A stretch of DNA of 64,000 nt from Epiperipatus broadwayi (GCA_028023455.1 JAQFVV010006256.1:1674001-1738000); one strand, 5' to 3'. Numbered from the stretch's first letter, positions 13,101 through 25,855 are shown. Notes: generated by a model not told the origin, from the sequence alone. A program made the numbers and translations.

Positions 13101-14289
13101 GTCAATTGTACATTAAATCTAAGTTAAGAAATCATAGAGTATCTATGTACATTTTTATATATATGCTTCATGATATAATAATATTAATCATCTTTTAACA
13201 TATTCAATCCTGGTTTAAATCCAGGCTTGGTAGAACTTGAAAATTTTTAAGGGTTTTAAGAAATATTAGGATTTTTCTTTCTTGGAATCGCTCTATTACA
13301 AGCTCACTTAATTATTCAATTATTGATAGATAAATGAATACTATTTTTAGCTAGAAGGTGAAGCATTGGTAGAAAACTAAAAACATCTGATATTTTTGTT
13401 TAGACATCAACTTATTTTGAAAGAAAAATTTTCTACTTTTCTTACATTATTTTAAAACTACTAATATTTTAAGCCTTGAATTATTCTTCAGTTGTGGTTT
13501 TTTATTATTTTAATAATAACTGGATTTTTTAAAGAGCTTATTAATGAGTTTTACTATATAATAAATAACTAAATAAATAAATAATGAATTAAAGTGTTAA
13601 AAAACTTAACGCTTTTGATTTTATTTAAAAATTTGTTTTTGAAATGACAAAAATATAGAAATTGAAGAAATTTAATATATAATAAAAGCAAACAACATAA
13701 GAATTGAGCATTAAGAACTAATGAGTTAATATCTTATTCTATATGGCAACAATTATTATAATATTAACATAAATTGAATATCTAGATGCTTTCACCATTA
13801 CATTTACAATTAGAAAATTTAATGTGAAATGATTCTCTCTCTTATTTTCTGAATTTATTTTAGGGAAATATAGAAGTTATTTTATGCTAGTTCTTGTATA
13901 TATTTAAGTTATATTACACTATTTAGAATATGTACATTATTAATATAAATACAATTACTAATTTGCTCAACTGTTTAACCTATAATTATTATAATAATTG
14001 GAAAGAACTTGTGCAAAGTATTATTTTTCACTGTTCTTTTTGTGGAGTGTTTAAAGAGTTCTGATTTGATATTTAAAAGCTCTTTTTACCTTTATATATG
14101 CAAACAATATAAGTTATACACAAACTGAAAATATTGAATAATATAAACGCTAATAATCATTATGATTATAATCACAAATTAAAATAGCTTTTCTGATGAC
14201 AAAGAAAAAAATAAATTAATAATAATAATGTTATATTAGAGATGAGTTTTGTGATGAATACAACCTGATCTGTAAATCACAAGTACAAA
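10146..14289. other. Long AT-rich stretch without a recognised gene
   Basis: Contains a (CAA)n microsatellite at 11131-11156, a GA-rich patch near 11937-11955 and many homopolymers. The longest frame (12123-12443, -, 106 codons) is rich in Phe, Ile, Leu and Tyr, as expected from reading A/T-rich DNA, and has no motif. The sequence near 12925-12975 ends in gggttcaaaat, similar to a B box, but has no matching A box. Confidence 0.5.
11131..11156 (+). repeat. (CAA)n microsatellite
   Basis: An uninterrupted CAA tract of about 26 bases, preceded by T and A runs. Confidence 0.9.
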
Positions 14290-16250
14290 GACATATATGT
14301 AATTTATGCTGGTCTTTTAATCTGTTTATATGAATTATTGAGGTACTGATTTTTAATTTTTTCTACAGTAATCTTAAAGTTTTGAAATACTTTAGTTTAT
14401 TTAGTTGTGCTCTAAATCTTAAACCATATCTTCCCAATATTGCTTTGCTTTAGAATATTTTTGAGATAATCTTTATAATATAAATGAATCTGATTCTGCC
14501 ACAAAAATGATTAAGTATATTAATGTTCATTCACTTCACATTTCCAATCCAATGGAAATGAGATGTTGTAATAATAAATTCTATAGTACCACATCCAGTG
14601 AACTGACAACATATAGATGAGATATGATCTTACCAATGTATTTTTTGAATTTTACAAGGCATTTTTAAATGAAATTTTTCTAATAATTTTATGTTACATT
14701 GATAGAAGTTCTGGGCTTCATTTTCATGCAATAAATTGCAAAAATAACAGCTCTTTATACAACTGATTTAGTTGCACTAGTTATGACAAAATATCTTATT
14801 TTGTTAATCTGTTAAATGCAACATCAATAAATTGGATTCTGAGACGAGTATCAATTTTTTTTTTCCTATTTGAAAAAACTTTTTTTTTGTCATTAAATAT
14901 TAAAGTCACATTCAAAAAAGTAAAGTCATTTTGTATATCATGTTTTAAATGACAACTATAATGCAATCATTGGCATACTGTAAATCTAGAAGCCAAGGAA
15001 ATGAATTTCTTGTTTTTACTTTTAATTAGTTTAAACTAAAAACTTCGTAAATTTGTATTATATCTTGTTATCTGTTTGAGGAAGCTACCTAAAAAAATGT
15101 TGTAATTAGTACACATTGAATACCAACTATCACTTCAAATGCTCAGATTTTCTAGCTGTAGAAGCTGTGTAATTTAAGTAATCTTTGATGAACAACCAAC
15201 TAATTTCAAACATTGCCATAGACCTGCTCAATTATTTTAATTAAATATATTGATCAAATCAATGGAAACAATATATAAATTATTAAGATATTCTCTTAGA
15301 GTTTTCTTGCATTTTTTTGGTCATAAAAACCATGTCTATAATGCTTCTTGCTTCTCTAAAACCACAATGAAGCCATTTATTTAATAAAACATTTGCTGTA
15401 GTGGACAATAGTGATAGTCTATGAGAATTACTGTGATCTTTTTTTTTTAAATTCCTTTTACTTTTATAAATTAGAATTATAGAAAGATCTTTAAAGTCAG
15501 ATAATACAATTTCATATATTTCCAAAAACTGTTACGTATTTGGAGCTAATATATCACAACTGTATTTTAAAAGCCTTTCCAGATTATCCCTCAGAATATG
15601 CAGCATTTCCATTTTTAAAATTATAAAGAGCTATTTTAGTTTCATTAAACTTGATGTCTTTTCAAGAATTTAAATGAGTAGATAGAATTGATATATTCTT
15701 AAAGGCTATCATTTTATTTATTTTTTGATATTATATTCACATTCTCAAAATATCACTTTTATAAAAGAGAATCATTCAGGATTTAATGGGATTATAGTAT
15801 CATTTTTTACATCCATGTATTATTTTTATTATATCAAAAAAGAGGGAGAGAGAGAAAATTAAAATCAACATGTTCATTAAATGTTTTTATCATCTTAGTT
15901 TTAATCCATCATTTTTAAATCTTTTTGTCAGTTGTTGAACTTCTACTAAACCTTTACATTAGTTATGAAGCTTCACATTCAATTTCTTTTGCCTACTAAA
16001 AATACTATATGTTTTTTTTTAATTAAGTCACTAATAATAGAATCATTATCAGAGATGTAGTCAAGAATAGACATTTGTATTCACAACACACTCCATAGAA
16101 AATTTTATATTTATCAGCATAAAACAATTAAAAATTTAGCATATGTAGAAGAAGCTATTAAATAATGATCATTAAATATTTTATAAATATGATTGGAATA
16201 GAACATACTTTACTATGAAATTGTCATTTTAATCTGGTTTATGAACCATT
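14290..16250 (-). pseudogene. Decayed LINE reverse transcriptase, second family, copy 1
   Basis: The - strand frame at 15283-15525 reads FKDLSIILIYKSKRNL, then HRLSLLSTTANVLLNKWLH, then CGFREARSIIDMVF. These are successive blocks of a LINE reverse transcriptase ('FKDA.IV.IYK.KG', 'YR.ISLLS..GK', 'CGFR.NRSTIDMIF'). Lower coordinates continue with SIDLINIFN and GLWQCLKLVGC (near 15140-15260), matching 'VDL.KAFDTV...GLW.....GCP', where the palm-domain aspartate sits. A C-terminal stretch decays down to about 14300. Higher coordinates up to about 16250 probably hold the linker upstream of the RT, since they align with the second copy. Many stops and frameshifts make it non-functional. I could not settle the clade; it differs from the LINE at 1360-4385. 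Confidence 0.7.
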
Positions 16251-19200
16251 TAATAATTTACTCCTGCAAGTGCTCATGTAATATGAACTTTTTTGCATTC
16301 TGATTTCTAATTGTAATGTAATCTATTTGGTTCCATTGTTTTTAGTTTGTACACATTTTTTGTACTAATTTTTTTTAAAATAAAATATTCATAATAGTAT
16401 ATCCATGTGTAGTGCAAACATTCATAAATAGTACACTATTTGGATTAAAATTTATTATTTTTATGTGCTTATATATTTTTTCCTTTGAATTCTCTAAATG
16501 TAATATTGAAGCATAAATATTGATTAAATGGGAACATATATTATGCTAAACAAGTTTTAATAGCATTAGCCTTTCATTGATATATCTAGAAATTCAGAAT
16601 AGAAGGTATCAAATTAAGTTTCATAGAAAATCCAAGATCATACAGTTTCCTTTTACTTAATAATCTCTGTAGCCCCCCACTCCAATCTTTCATGTATGTC
16701 ATTTATTGGTTATTTAAACTTTGTTTCTATGAAATATGAGTTTCATTAAAAAGATATATCCTAATCTTAAATCTTGACAATTCCTAAGAAAAAAAATTTT
16801 TTTTTTCAACTATAATATTGTAGGATGATTATTTTCTGTATCAATAAAAAGACAAAGAATAAAAGTTGAAGGAAAATTTTATATTATTTATGTAAACTAA
16901 TCCATTAATCCCAAATATGTTCTAATATTGTCATTTTTAACATATTTTGTAGTATTTTTTTTTCTGAAAGATTCAAAGTTTTGCCCGATTGTATTTCTCC
17001 AATATATTTTTTCTTCAGTCATATACCCAATATTGTTTTTAAAATTATTTTTATAATGTAAATGGAAATCTGTCTTTCCATGATAATTTCATTTTATGAA
17101 GGTTTATTTTATTTTCCTTCATCTTGACTCTCTCAAAACTTATTCTTTACTCATTAGTCTTCTTCTAGCTCTTTTCTTAAACTACTTTCATTTTTAATTA
17201 TTTTTTGATTAATTTCTCTTTTTTTTATTTAAATATTTTTCACTAATTTATTTGTTCTTAATATCTTTTTAATATTATTAATTCTTTCTTGTCTCCTTTG
17301 AAATATTTTCTATTAACTTAACAGTTATATTTCTTTTCCTTTTTTATCACTTTCTTTTCTATTTTTATCTCTTTGTTTGCTATTTTAAGAAATTTTTATA
17401 ACCCACACCCATATAATAGGCATTATGAATTAAATTTTTCAATATCTTTACGATTCATTAGCTCATTAATGCAATAAATGCCACAGAAAATGCTCTTATA
17501 TACAATTAATTTAATTGAAGTAATTATACTATTATGATTAAATATTCTAAATTTTAAATTAAATGTTGCAGCAGAATCTGTGCTATACTGCAATACTTTT
17601 CTATTTAAAAAAAAAAACCCCAAACATCTAAAAACAATTAAAAAATTCCAAATTTACATTCAAATTAAAAGTTTCTAATCACTAGGTGATAAAACACTTG
17701 TATTTAATGAATATTAATTATTTAACAAATCTCATTATAGGTTGTATTCAAACAGTAAGAACATTTATAGATTATAATTTAAATTATCAGGAATAAGACA
17801 ATCTATAAGCATGATGCAAATTTGCAAATTAAGATAACAATGTTTACTTTAATCAGTTCAAACTAAAAAAATGTTATTATTAAATCTGGATAACATTTGA
17901 TGCTTACTTTAAGAAGTCACTTATAAACTATTCCAAGATAACTGTCATGCAAATGGAAGACAATTTTGGAATTAATACACTACCTGTTATGTTGTAGTAC
18001 GATTAATATTAATAAAAAATACGTTGAAACTGTGTGTACTCCAGAAGTTAAAAGTGTTAAATAATTACATGTGAAAGTAAATGAGTAGATTTAATAAAAA
18101 TGAAATTAGAAATTACAAATGGTTTTTCATATATATATTTTATAAAAAGCAAGGTGTAAAATAAGATGGAAGATCCGAATAAATAATTAATTAAATGAAG
18201 GATTAAAAATGTAAAGAACAATTTAATTAATTAGTTAAGAAATAATCCCAGAATATTTTTGTGATTAAAATTGATAAGGAATAAACAATAGAACTAAAAG
18301 TGGATATAATCTAGCAGAAAGAAGTCAAGTCAGTCCTGATTTTCTGAGAGACTTAAGTGTAGCACTAATTCAGAACAGGACCAGCGATGGGAGGAGAACC
18401 AGATATTCAAGTCTGAAGGTACCAAAGACTGACCTAGGGTAAATATACAGACTATACCTGTCTTATTATTATTTTTGTAAGCCTTACAGGGGCTAGTAGA
18501 ACTAATGATAATTCTGTTTATAAATGATTGTTATTTTTCATACTAATAAAATATTGTATCTGTTAAGTGGGATATCTTAATTTTATGCAAGAGAGTAATA
18601 GTTACTTGAATTAGGTGTATTTATTTATTTCTTGTAAGTAACATTAAATCAAGTACATCACACTACCATGATTAATATCAATTTTCATTTCAAAATCATA
18701 ACATTTTTATCACCAATAACAACATTTCCTTTCATGTCATTGTGCTAAAGCAATATAATATGAAAATTACTTCAAGAATCAGATAGCATTATAAACCATC
18801 TCACTTAACTGATTGAATGACTTGATAAAACCAATAAAAACAATTTACAATTTCTTAAAACTTTAATGAGTTTCTGATAATTATTAATCTATTACTTTGA
18901 AACAATTAATTTAATAGATTAATGAAAATACTTTTAGTGTAATGAATAATATTGATATTTCATAATAATAAGTACAATATATCAACAAAATGTATAATAT
19001 TTTTTACTTCCATTTAACATATGTTTTTAGAGGTAATTCTCTTCATTCTATCCCAGAGTCATCTAGTGTAAGATCAAATAATCAATAAATAGCAGATAGT
19101 AATGCTACTCTATCCACATTATAAATTTGTTTCTGGTTTATGGCTATTGTCACTGACATCTCATATTTAGGCAGTCACCTTTGCCTTTTTTACATTGCCA

Positions 19201-19429
19201 AGATCCTTAAAATTGGAGTAGAAAAGAGAGAATTGTTCGTAAAATGTAAGCATAAAAATTGTTATGTTTCATAAGATAGATATAAAAATTAAAGTCACTA
19301 AAACATATGGTTACTGATCTAATGGCAGGTCTATATAAGTACACAACAAAATGATTTAGATTAAAAATCTTAAAATGTTTACTAACTTAAGTTTTTTTAG
19401 CTTGATAGTATTAAAAAAAGATAATTGTA
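16251..19429. other. AT-rich sequence, no recognised gene
   Basis: Pyrimidine-rich between about 17080 and 17400. The block near 18330-18480 is noticeably richer in G+C than its surroundings and may be part of an unidentified repeat. The - strand frame at 17423-17623 has no recognisable motif. Confidence 0.5.
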
Positions 19430-20310
19430 TGATGTGAAGTGCATTAAGTCTTCACTGATGATGGCCATGTAGTTTTAGTAGTATTACAGATTATTATTTG
19501 GTTTTCAAATTTACAATAGATGATTCTGTATTAGCATGAAAAGAATTGTTTCTAAAAAATAGTTAAGAAAGTGTTTTTATTTTATTTACTTTTATAAGTT
19601 GTAACAATAGGAGCATCCTTAAAATCAGCTGGTGCAATTTCATATGTTCATATGTTATTAAAAAAGTTTCAGTAGTTATGAAGCTAACATGTCACCACCA
19701 TCTTTAAAAACTTTTCTAGGTATCCCATAAGACTGGGAACATTTTTATTTTAGGATTATGAAGAACTGTTTAATTTAATCATTAGATATATATCTGAATA
19801 AATTAGTAAAAATAATACATCAATAAAAACATTAAATGGAATTTTTATACCATTATTCAAAAGATGATCATTGGTTAGAAATATCATCATTAACATATAA
19901 AAGAGTCCATGCCTGCTTTAAAAGTATAATTATATATTTTTCTCTATATTTATATATAAATTTTAATGCATAAATAAGTAAATAAAATGATTGCAATAAT
20001 AAATAACTTGTCTCTACTGCAGCTACTAAATGTATATCTTTACAACATTATATTGTTTATGAAGCTTCCACATTTATTTTATTATTATGTCAAGCATAAA
20101 ATGTTTCATTTTATTCAGTCACTGATAATATAATCATTGTTAAAAACAATTGAGATTTTTTTGTTGTTGTAAATTTAAAGGCTGATTTACTCAAAATGGA
20201 AGCATATTTCTTATAAAATTTTCGTATTTTAATAACACACCAAGCTTGAAAATATAAATTGATAATTTTAATAGTTAATAATTGTTAAAGGCAACAGAAA
20301 AAAAAATGCT
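19430..20310 (-). pseudogene. Decayed LINE, second family, copy 2
   Basis: This segment aligns with 15280-16250 over most of its length in the same orientation. Shared landmarks are 'ttacttttata', 'caatttcatat', 'tatgaagcttc' and 'agtcact(a/g)ataat'. On the - strand it carries a damaged version of the FKDA.IV..YKSK reverse transcriptase block near 19590-19650. It is more degraded than the first copy, and without that copy it would not be recognisable as coding. The lower-coordinate end is uncertain and may extend towards 19000. Confidence 0.55.
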
Positions 20311-21172
20311 TTTAACTGAAAGGAAACTTTTAAATTCCTCTTTGAAACCTTAAAGTAACTAAGCAGAGCAAATTCCTAATGTCCATTCAATACATTGTTG
20401 TCATTGCAGCTGTTATATAAATGATTATTTATATATTATATAAACATTGATAGGATTTTTACCATCAGACTTCAGCCAGCATGGTTTTAAGATCAAGAGA
20501 TCATTTTTGCTCAGTCAGATGAGTTTTCATCAAGGGATAGAGAATGTGTGTGAATGAATGTTTTTTTTCTAAATTATATATTTATAATTATGACAGACAA
20601 AACTAAATTATGGCTCTTATTTTCAGGAAACTTCCAGTCAAGGTATCAGAGAATGCTAAGAATTCTCTAATTGTGGACCCAGATTGTCATTTCATGATGA
20701 CCTTTTATTTAGGTACTAATGACTGTATCCTGTTCAAGTGAAGAAAAATTCCACAAATTGGAATGAGGATCATTTAATATTAAATGGGATATTATGGTCT
20801 TTGTGAAGTTAGAAGAAAAAGTGAAGAGATGATTAGAAAAGGACATGTATTTTACTATCCAAGCACAAATATTGGAAGCACAAGTGCAGTGGTTATGAAT
20901 AAAAAGTGAAAAAACAACATTACAGAGATTGATGATGTATCAGACAGATTGGCAAGATTAGAATTTTAATGCATAATCAAATGCAGACAATTAAGGCTCA
21001 TTCCTCAAAAAGCTCTCACTGTGTCAAAGAAGTTATTTGATGTACACAATCCTTGATCAGACAAAATAATATTTATAATTACCATGGGAGATTTTAATGC
21101 TAGAATTGGTAAATGATTGAAAGATAAAAGTACTGTGGGTAATTTTGATTATGGTAATAGGAATGAGAGAAG

Positions 21173-21200
21173 ATGAACTCCACAAATTTGTGGAGTTCAT
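21173..21200. repeat. 28-bp perfect palindrome
   Basis: The 28 bases centred on 21186/21187 equal their own reverse complement; the half site is atgaactccacaaa. It lies in the endonuclease part of the LINE relic and still reads as the LINE peptide ELHKFVEF, so it may have arisen by chance point mutation rather than as a regulatory site. Confidence 0.85.
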
Positions 21201-21503
21201 AGAAAAATAAAAGCATTACATTATGAATTTCTTTCTTTGAGAAAAGTACTAAATAGAAATGGCCATTGAAGCATACAAATAAAGATATTGCCAAATTGGA
21301 TATTTTTATTAATAGAATTTATAATATTTGAATACAAGTATATATATCATTAAAAACCAGTCAACACTTAGCCAATTCCAATATTAATAACAATCAACAA
21401 TTTCAAACTGTTGTCAAGGCAAAAAAAATGGAGTTTAGATGTAATTATAACGGATTTTAACGCAGACATTCAAGTTCACTCACCTATCCATTCTATCTTA
21501 AAC

Positions 21504-21652
21504 AATTGATGAATGCTAGTATAGCACAAAATACATATATTTGAGATCATTTATCTTTTTCACATGTGTGTGGTCATGTGCATCAGTTGTATGAAATAGT
21601 GTGGATAGCTGAAAGGAATTTGAAAGTCTATGTTCAAATCCCTTATAATAGA
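21504..21652 (+). repeat. Family B SINE-like repeat, copy 2, inside the LINE relic
   Basis: It aligns with 9453-9600 over its full length and ends in gttcaaatccc (21631-21641), a near-consensus Pol III B box. It sits between the LINE endonuclease and the SDHRLVR-like block, with about 170 further bases of foreign-looking sequence upstream (21330-21503). The LINE was therefore hit by one or more later insertions. No target-site duplication could be identified. Confidence 0.6.
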
Positions 21653-22585
21653 TATTATATGTTTCAAGTTTGTAATATTCTTAATAGATTCAATGCAGGA
21701 AGTAATCATTGATTAGTGAGATATAAAATACATATTAATGCAAAATTAATCAGACAAAAAATATTAAGAAAAACAATATTCACCATTGATATTTCTAATT
21801 TTCAGAAACATTCCAATGAATTTAAATTAGAACTTGCAAATTGTTTTAAAATATTAACAGATTTCGAATATAGTTTAGATTTGAATGAAATCAATAGGAA
21901 CATAACTTATACATTATTAAGAACAGCAGAAAAGATAACTAGTGCAAAAAGCAACAATTTGTCATTAAATTTTTTACTGAAACAAGACATTGTATGATGG
22001 AAATAAGAAATATGAAAATATATATAAATGATTCTTTAAGAAGAATTGAATATCTAGAGTTTTGCAAAATAGAATGAAGGAGAGTTAATAATGATATAAG
22101 AAAATACTTTTGAATTAACAAGGAAAGCTTTAGAAGAGAAGGAAATATTAAAAGTTGAAAACAACATCTTGGTTTCAGTAGGAAATTATTTCTGCATTAA
22201 GAAGAAAATATGGAACTATTAATAAAAAGAGAAATGACTTTTGAAATGGGTAAAAGAGTTCTATTAAGAATTATATAGAAAAAACATAATATCCTATGCA
22301 ATTATTACATCTTCTTAATTGTCCAACATTTCAAATGAAAAAGTGAGACATGCAATTAAATCTACGAAGAAGGGAAAATTTATAGGAAATGATAGAATTA
22401 TACTCAATATCAAAGGAGCAGGTAAAGAAATAGAAAAAATATTGGCAAAATTATTTGCCAAATGTCTAAATGATTTGATGATTTTAATTAGAATAGGGGA
22501 CATAGATATCAGCCTCAGATTTTCAAATGGGGATGGAAGTACATTCTTCTTCATAAAAGGGACTAGAGATATTGGATAAAGACCA

Positions 22586-24600
22586 TATATTTTGTAATTT
22601 TGTTTGGATAGTGTATTTATTAGATTCATAATAATCAGGATTGAGAAATTTCTTAAAGGATGGATAAAAAATTTGGGAATTGCATGAGGGCCAGGGTGAA
22701 CATTATTAGGAAGGGCCTCAATTTTCCTGACTATGTCTGACTCCATGATTCCATGATGATGCTCATCTTCATTATTATATGAGTAGCCAGATCCAGATAT
22801 CAGGGTTGATTGGTCTTGATTTAAAGTAGTAGTATATCTTTGGAAGCATATTATACCCTGCAACAAAAGTTCCATTGACAAGTATGGATGTTGGGACAGT
22901 TTTCTTTTCTTTGTATTCCAGTATCCATCATATGTAGCCTCTCAACCAGTTATGAAGTTGCTGGAGGTAGATTCTAGCTTTTTTGGTAGCCAGGTATTCT
23001 GTCAGCATGGACTGCATTGATTTGTATTGGGCTTTTAACTCCATTATAGTGTCTATTGTAGTAGAGTTGTTTGGTAAAAGTTTGAGGTTTTTATTAATTG
23101 TTTCTAGTTGTTTTAATAGTGTAGTTGGAGCTTTATTTCCCAATCTGTAATATTTCATGATTGCTTGAATTATGTTGATAAAGGCAAACCATACCTCAAT
23201 TGGTGGCTATGACAATATTTCAATTTTTCTAAAATATATATACATCTCTGAGATGATGGCCTCTGGTACAGTTAACATGAGGCATATCCTTTGTGTGTTG
23301 TAGTAGTTAAGAACTGGTAGATCATTGAGATTAATGTTTAGGTCAAATGATAATGCAAGGTGGTCAGAAAAAACAACTGGTTTCAATTTGGGATCTATAA
23401 TGAAATGGAGATTCCACTGAATAAAATATTAGGTCTATTAATGTTTTGTATTGGTGCATATAGTAAGAGAATGCATTATTAGGAGAAAATCCCTCTCCAC
23501 TCATGAGTTTGCAATTTAGTAAATGTAGGCACTGGGATACAAATTCATTATATTGCATGTTGAAATCCTCAAACATTATAGTTGGTTTTGGGTTAGTTGA
23601 TAGTAATATATTGATTTGATAAATAATTTAATGAATAAGTATTGTATTTTTATATAGATAGATATAAATTATGTTTAGTGAGAAATCTTGATGGTGGAAG
23701 GTTGCTATTATAATGTTTTGGTTAATATGGTTAATGTTGAAAGGTTTAAATGGGGAATTGTTATTAATTAGTATGCCCGCCTTTACAGTTGATATGTTAG
23801 AGATGAAGTATTGTATAAATCCATGTGAAGTATTGTATAAAGCCATGTTTTCTCAACAATTTGTTTACAGCTACTTCCATATTAGTGTGAAGTTTGGTTC
23901 AGAAAAAAGACTTACGTGAGGTGAAAATTGTGAGATCCAGTTTCTTATTGCTTGTACTCTTTTTAGGGAGTTCATTACTCTGATGTTCACTACTTAACTT
24001 TTAATTTCATAGTGTTGGTTAGATTATTTAATTGCTACATTGCTATTGATTATTCACTTGAACTCATATTTATGCTTGAGTGAGTAGGTATTGACTCCTT
24101 AAATTATTCTTTATCAGCCTTATCTATAGCAGCTTGATCTTGTGAGCATCTGAGCGAGTTCCTGTTCTTTGTTTTTGATTCTTTCACATTAATTTCAGGT
24201 GGTTATTCATTGTTGTTTTGAGTTTTGCTGTGATTACTTTCTCTATGAGAAATTTTTTTTCTGTTATTTGGATAATTCTGTATGTTTTTGATATCATTAA
24301 TATCTGCAGTTTTCCTTTTTTTGCCTACTCCTGTTGTGTGTTCTATCTCTGCCTTTGTAATTGAATCTTTTGCTCCCACATCTTGGATTGGACCAATATT
24401 TAAGTTCTTTTTGACTTTTTTAGTTTTAATATTTATTGGTTTATTGCTAGGAGTTTCATTATTCAAAGAATAAGAGACTGTTTCAGCATTGTTATTGGAT
24501 TGTGTTCACTGTTGTTAGTGTTTTGTCTACATTTTAATTCCTTCTCAGTGGCAATTAATGTGTTGGAGTCTTTCATATCAGCCTTAATTAAAAAGTAAAA
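22586..24600 (-). pseudogene. Decayed L1/Tx1-like LINE: ORF1 tail, endonuclease and start of RT
   Basis: Read on the - strand from high to low coordinates. 24203-24466 is a polar, Lys/Asn-rich stretch (KKVKKNLNIGPIQDVGAKDS, KKRKTADINDIKN) that looks like the end of an ORF1. 23628-23846 holds the first part of an endonuclease (AGILINNNSPFKPFN, then NIIIATFHHQDFSLNIIYIY, matching 'GTAILINN...RIIIATF....F.I.NIYAP'). 23364-23576 holds FEDFNMQYNEF (the GDFN motif) and TLIDLIFYSVESPFHY, followed after a frame change by SDHLALSFDLN, the catalytic SDH motif. 22928-23158 is the linker. 22600-22740 holds IEALPNNVHPGPHAIPKFF, the first RT block (normally PGPDG; here the D has changed to H). The RT ends at the junction with the + strand LINE. 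It is dead. Confidence 0.7.
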
Positions 24601-24799
24601 CTTATAAATTAAAATTAGTAATCTAAAGCAATCCTCCTATTTGAAATAAGAAGCGAGATCTATAGAATTGTTTTAGCTCAAAATGTGCTTTACCTCTAAT
24701 ATCCAAAAAGTTATTCTAAAAATTCTTCTATCACTGCTGATTAAAGAAATGGATCCACCATTGACATTGACACGTTTCAGCTGATGAAAATCTACTAAA

Positions 24800-25855
24800 A
24801 GAAGAAATATCTTAAGGTGGTAATTCAAGAATAGAATCCAAGATGTGGACAAAAAAAAACCTGATAAGCAAGACAAGACCTTCAATATAGATAAAAGAAA
24901 CTGAGCAACTAATGTTATCAACATTGAATATGGTGATAATTTTCCAGAAATACCAATGAGTAACATTATAGATAGAAATGTAAAATCTAACTTCAAATCT
25001 ATTACTAACCTGCATGAAATAAACTCCAAAAATTTTGGAAATGAAAATAAATTGATCACATCAACAAATAAACGTGAATTATTATCGGAGATTGATGAAA
25101 TTCAAGTTGTTAGTAAAAAAAAGTGTGAATGTTCCACACTAGTAATTATGAGCCTGAAATAAACACTAATGAAATGCCATGAGAACAAAGTGATATGTTC
25201 AGTCTGAATGATGAAATAGATGATGAAATGCAAATTGGTAATATTAATTCTGATTATACATCAATAGATCAAATTACATATGATGAATGTACCAAAAAGT
25301 TTAAATCAACAGTCCCTGAAATTTTACACAGATCATTTAAAAACTTCCACAATCCCAAAACACTGATCTTAACGATTACTAACCCTCAAAGTGAACTGTT
25401 TAAATTTCGAATAGATGAATTTTATTCCATACTTTCTGAAAAAAAAAACTATGAAAGTTAATATACAAAATCCTTATCCATCCTAACAACAGGTATATCA
25501 GTATTGAGTTCCATTCTACAGCATAAAAAGATTAATTTAAAAAAAAGGTTATTGGTAATAGGATTATCTGCTATATAGATATGAATAGACCATCAACGCT
25601 GCTAGGCAGATAAAAAATTGCTATGTTAATTTTAGTGACCATGAGCTACAACTATTACTCAAAAAATATGGTATAACTGCCAACTTTAAATACCTTCTAA
25701 AGAAAAAAGCTGAAATACCAGTATTCACCAACAGAGCTTTATTTAATATTACCCTACACAAAGGAATTACTCTAACAGACATACCTACATTCTATTCAAC
25801 AGACAATTCCACTTTAATAATATCATTCAAAAAAGTGCCCCCATAATGTTTCTAT
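24800..25855 (+). pseudogene. Decayed ORF1-like protein of a non-LTR element (uncertain)
   Basis: Reading frames line up on the + strand. 24956-25162 gives a polar stretch with RELLSEIDEIQVVSKKKCEC. 25195-25461 gives SLNDEIDDEMQIGNINSD and KTLILTITNPQSELFKFRID. After several stops and a frame change, 25620-25845 gives NCYVNFSDHELQLLLKKYGI, KKKAEIPVFTNRALFNITLH and NSTLIISFKK. The acidic N-terminus followed by a folded-looking domain resembles the ORF1 proteins of L1/Tx1-like elements, but I do not recognise a diagnostic motif and see no CCHC knuckles. It could instead come from a DNA transposon or a host gene. Its strand is opposite to the endonuclease/RT relic just upstream. The codon order is too well preserved over 350 codons to be chance. 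Confidence 0.45.

Larger units (their letters stand above)
20465..22585 (+). pseudogene. Decayed LINE (RTE-like, same family as 1360-4385), 3' truncated
   Basis: The 5' part matches the copy at 1360 ('cttcag.cat.ag', then 'gacaaaa.taaat.at.gc.cttatt..cagga'). The endonuclease motif GDFNARIG is at about 21088-21112, followed by NFDYGNRNER and ELHKFVEFIE. After an interruption, a SDHRLVR-like stretch precedes the open frame 21716-21997 (YKIHINAKLIRQKI), typical of the linker between endonuclease and RT. VKEFYEELYRKN-like sequence is near 22250-22280. The first RT block is at 22319-22579 (KVRHAIKSTKKGK, GNDRIILNIKGAGKEIE, KLFAKCLNDL). The RT stops there, where the opposite-strand LINE begins, so palm and C-terminal domains are missing. 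It is not functional. Confidence 0.75.

Noticed and set aside
15283-20310. The two similar blocks at 15.3-16.3 and 19.4-20.3 kb as LTRs of one retrovirus-like element
   Set aside because: They encode parts of a LINE reverse transcriptase on the - strand, so they are two LINE copies, not LTRs.
22315-22881. Single 188-codon - strand frame as one protein
   Set aside because: Only the part above about 22590 matches LINE RT on the - strand; the rest is antisense of the + strand LINE, so the frame crosses a junction of two elements.
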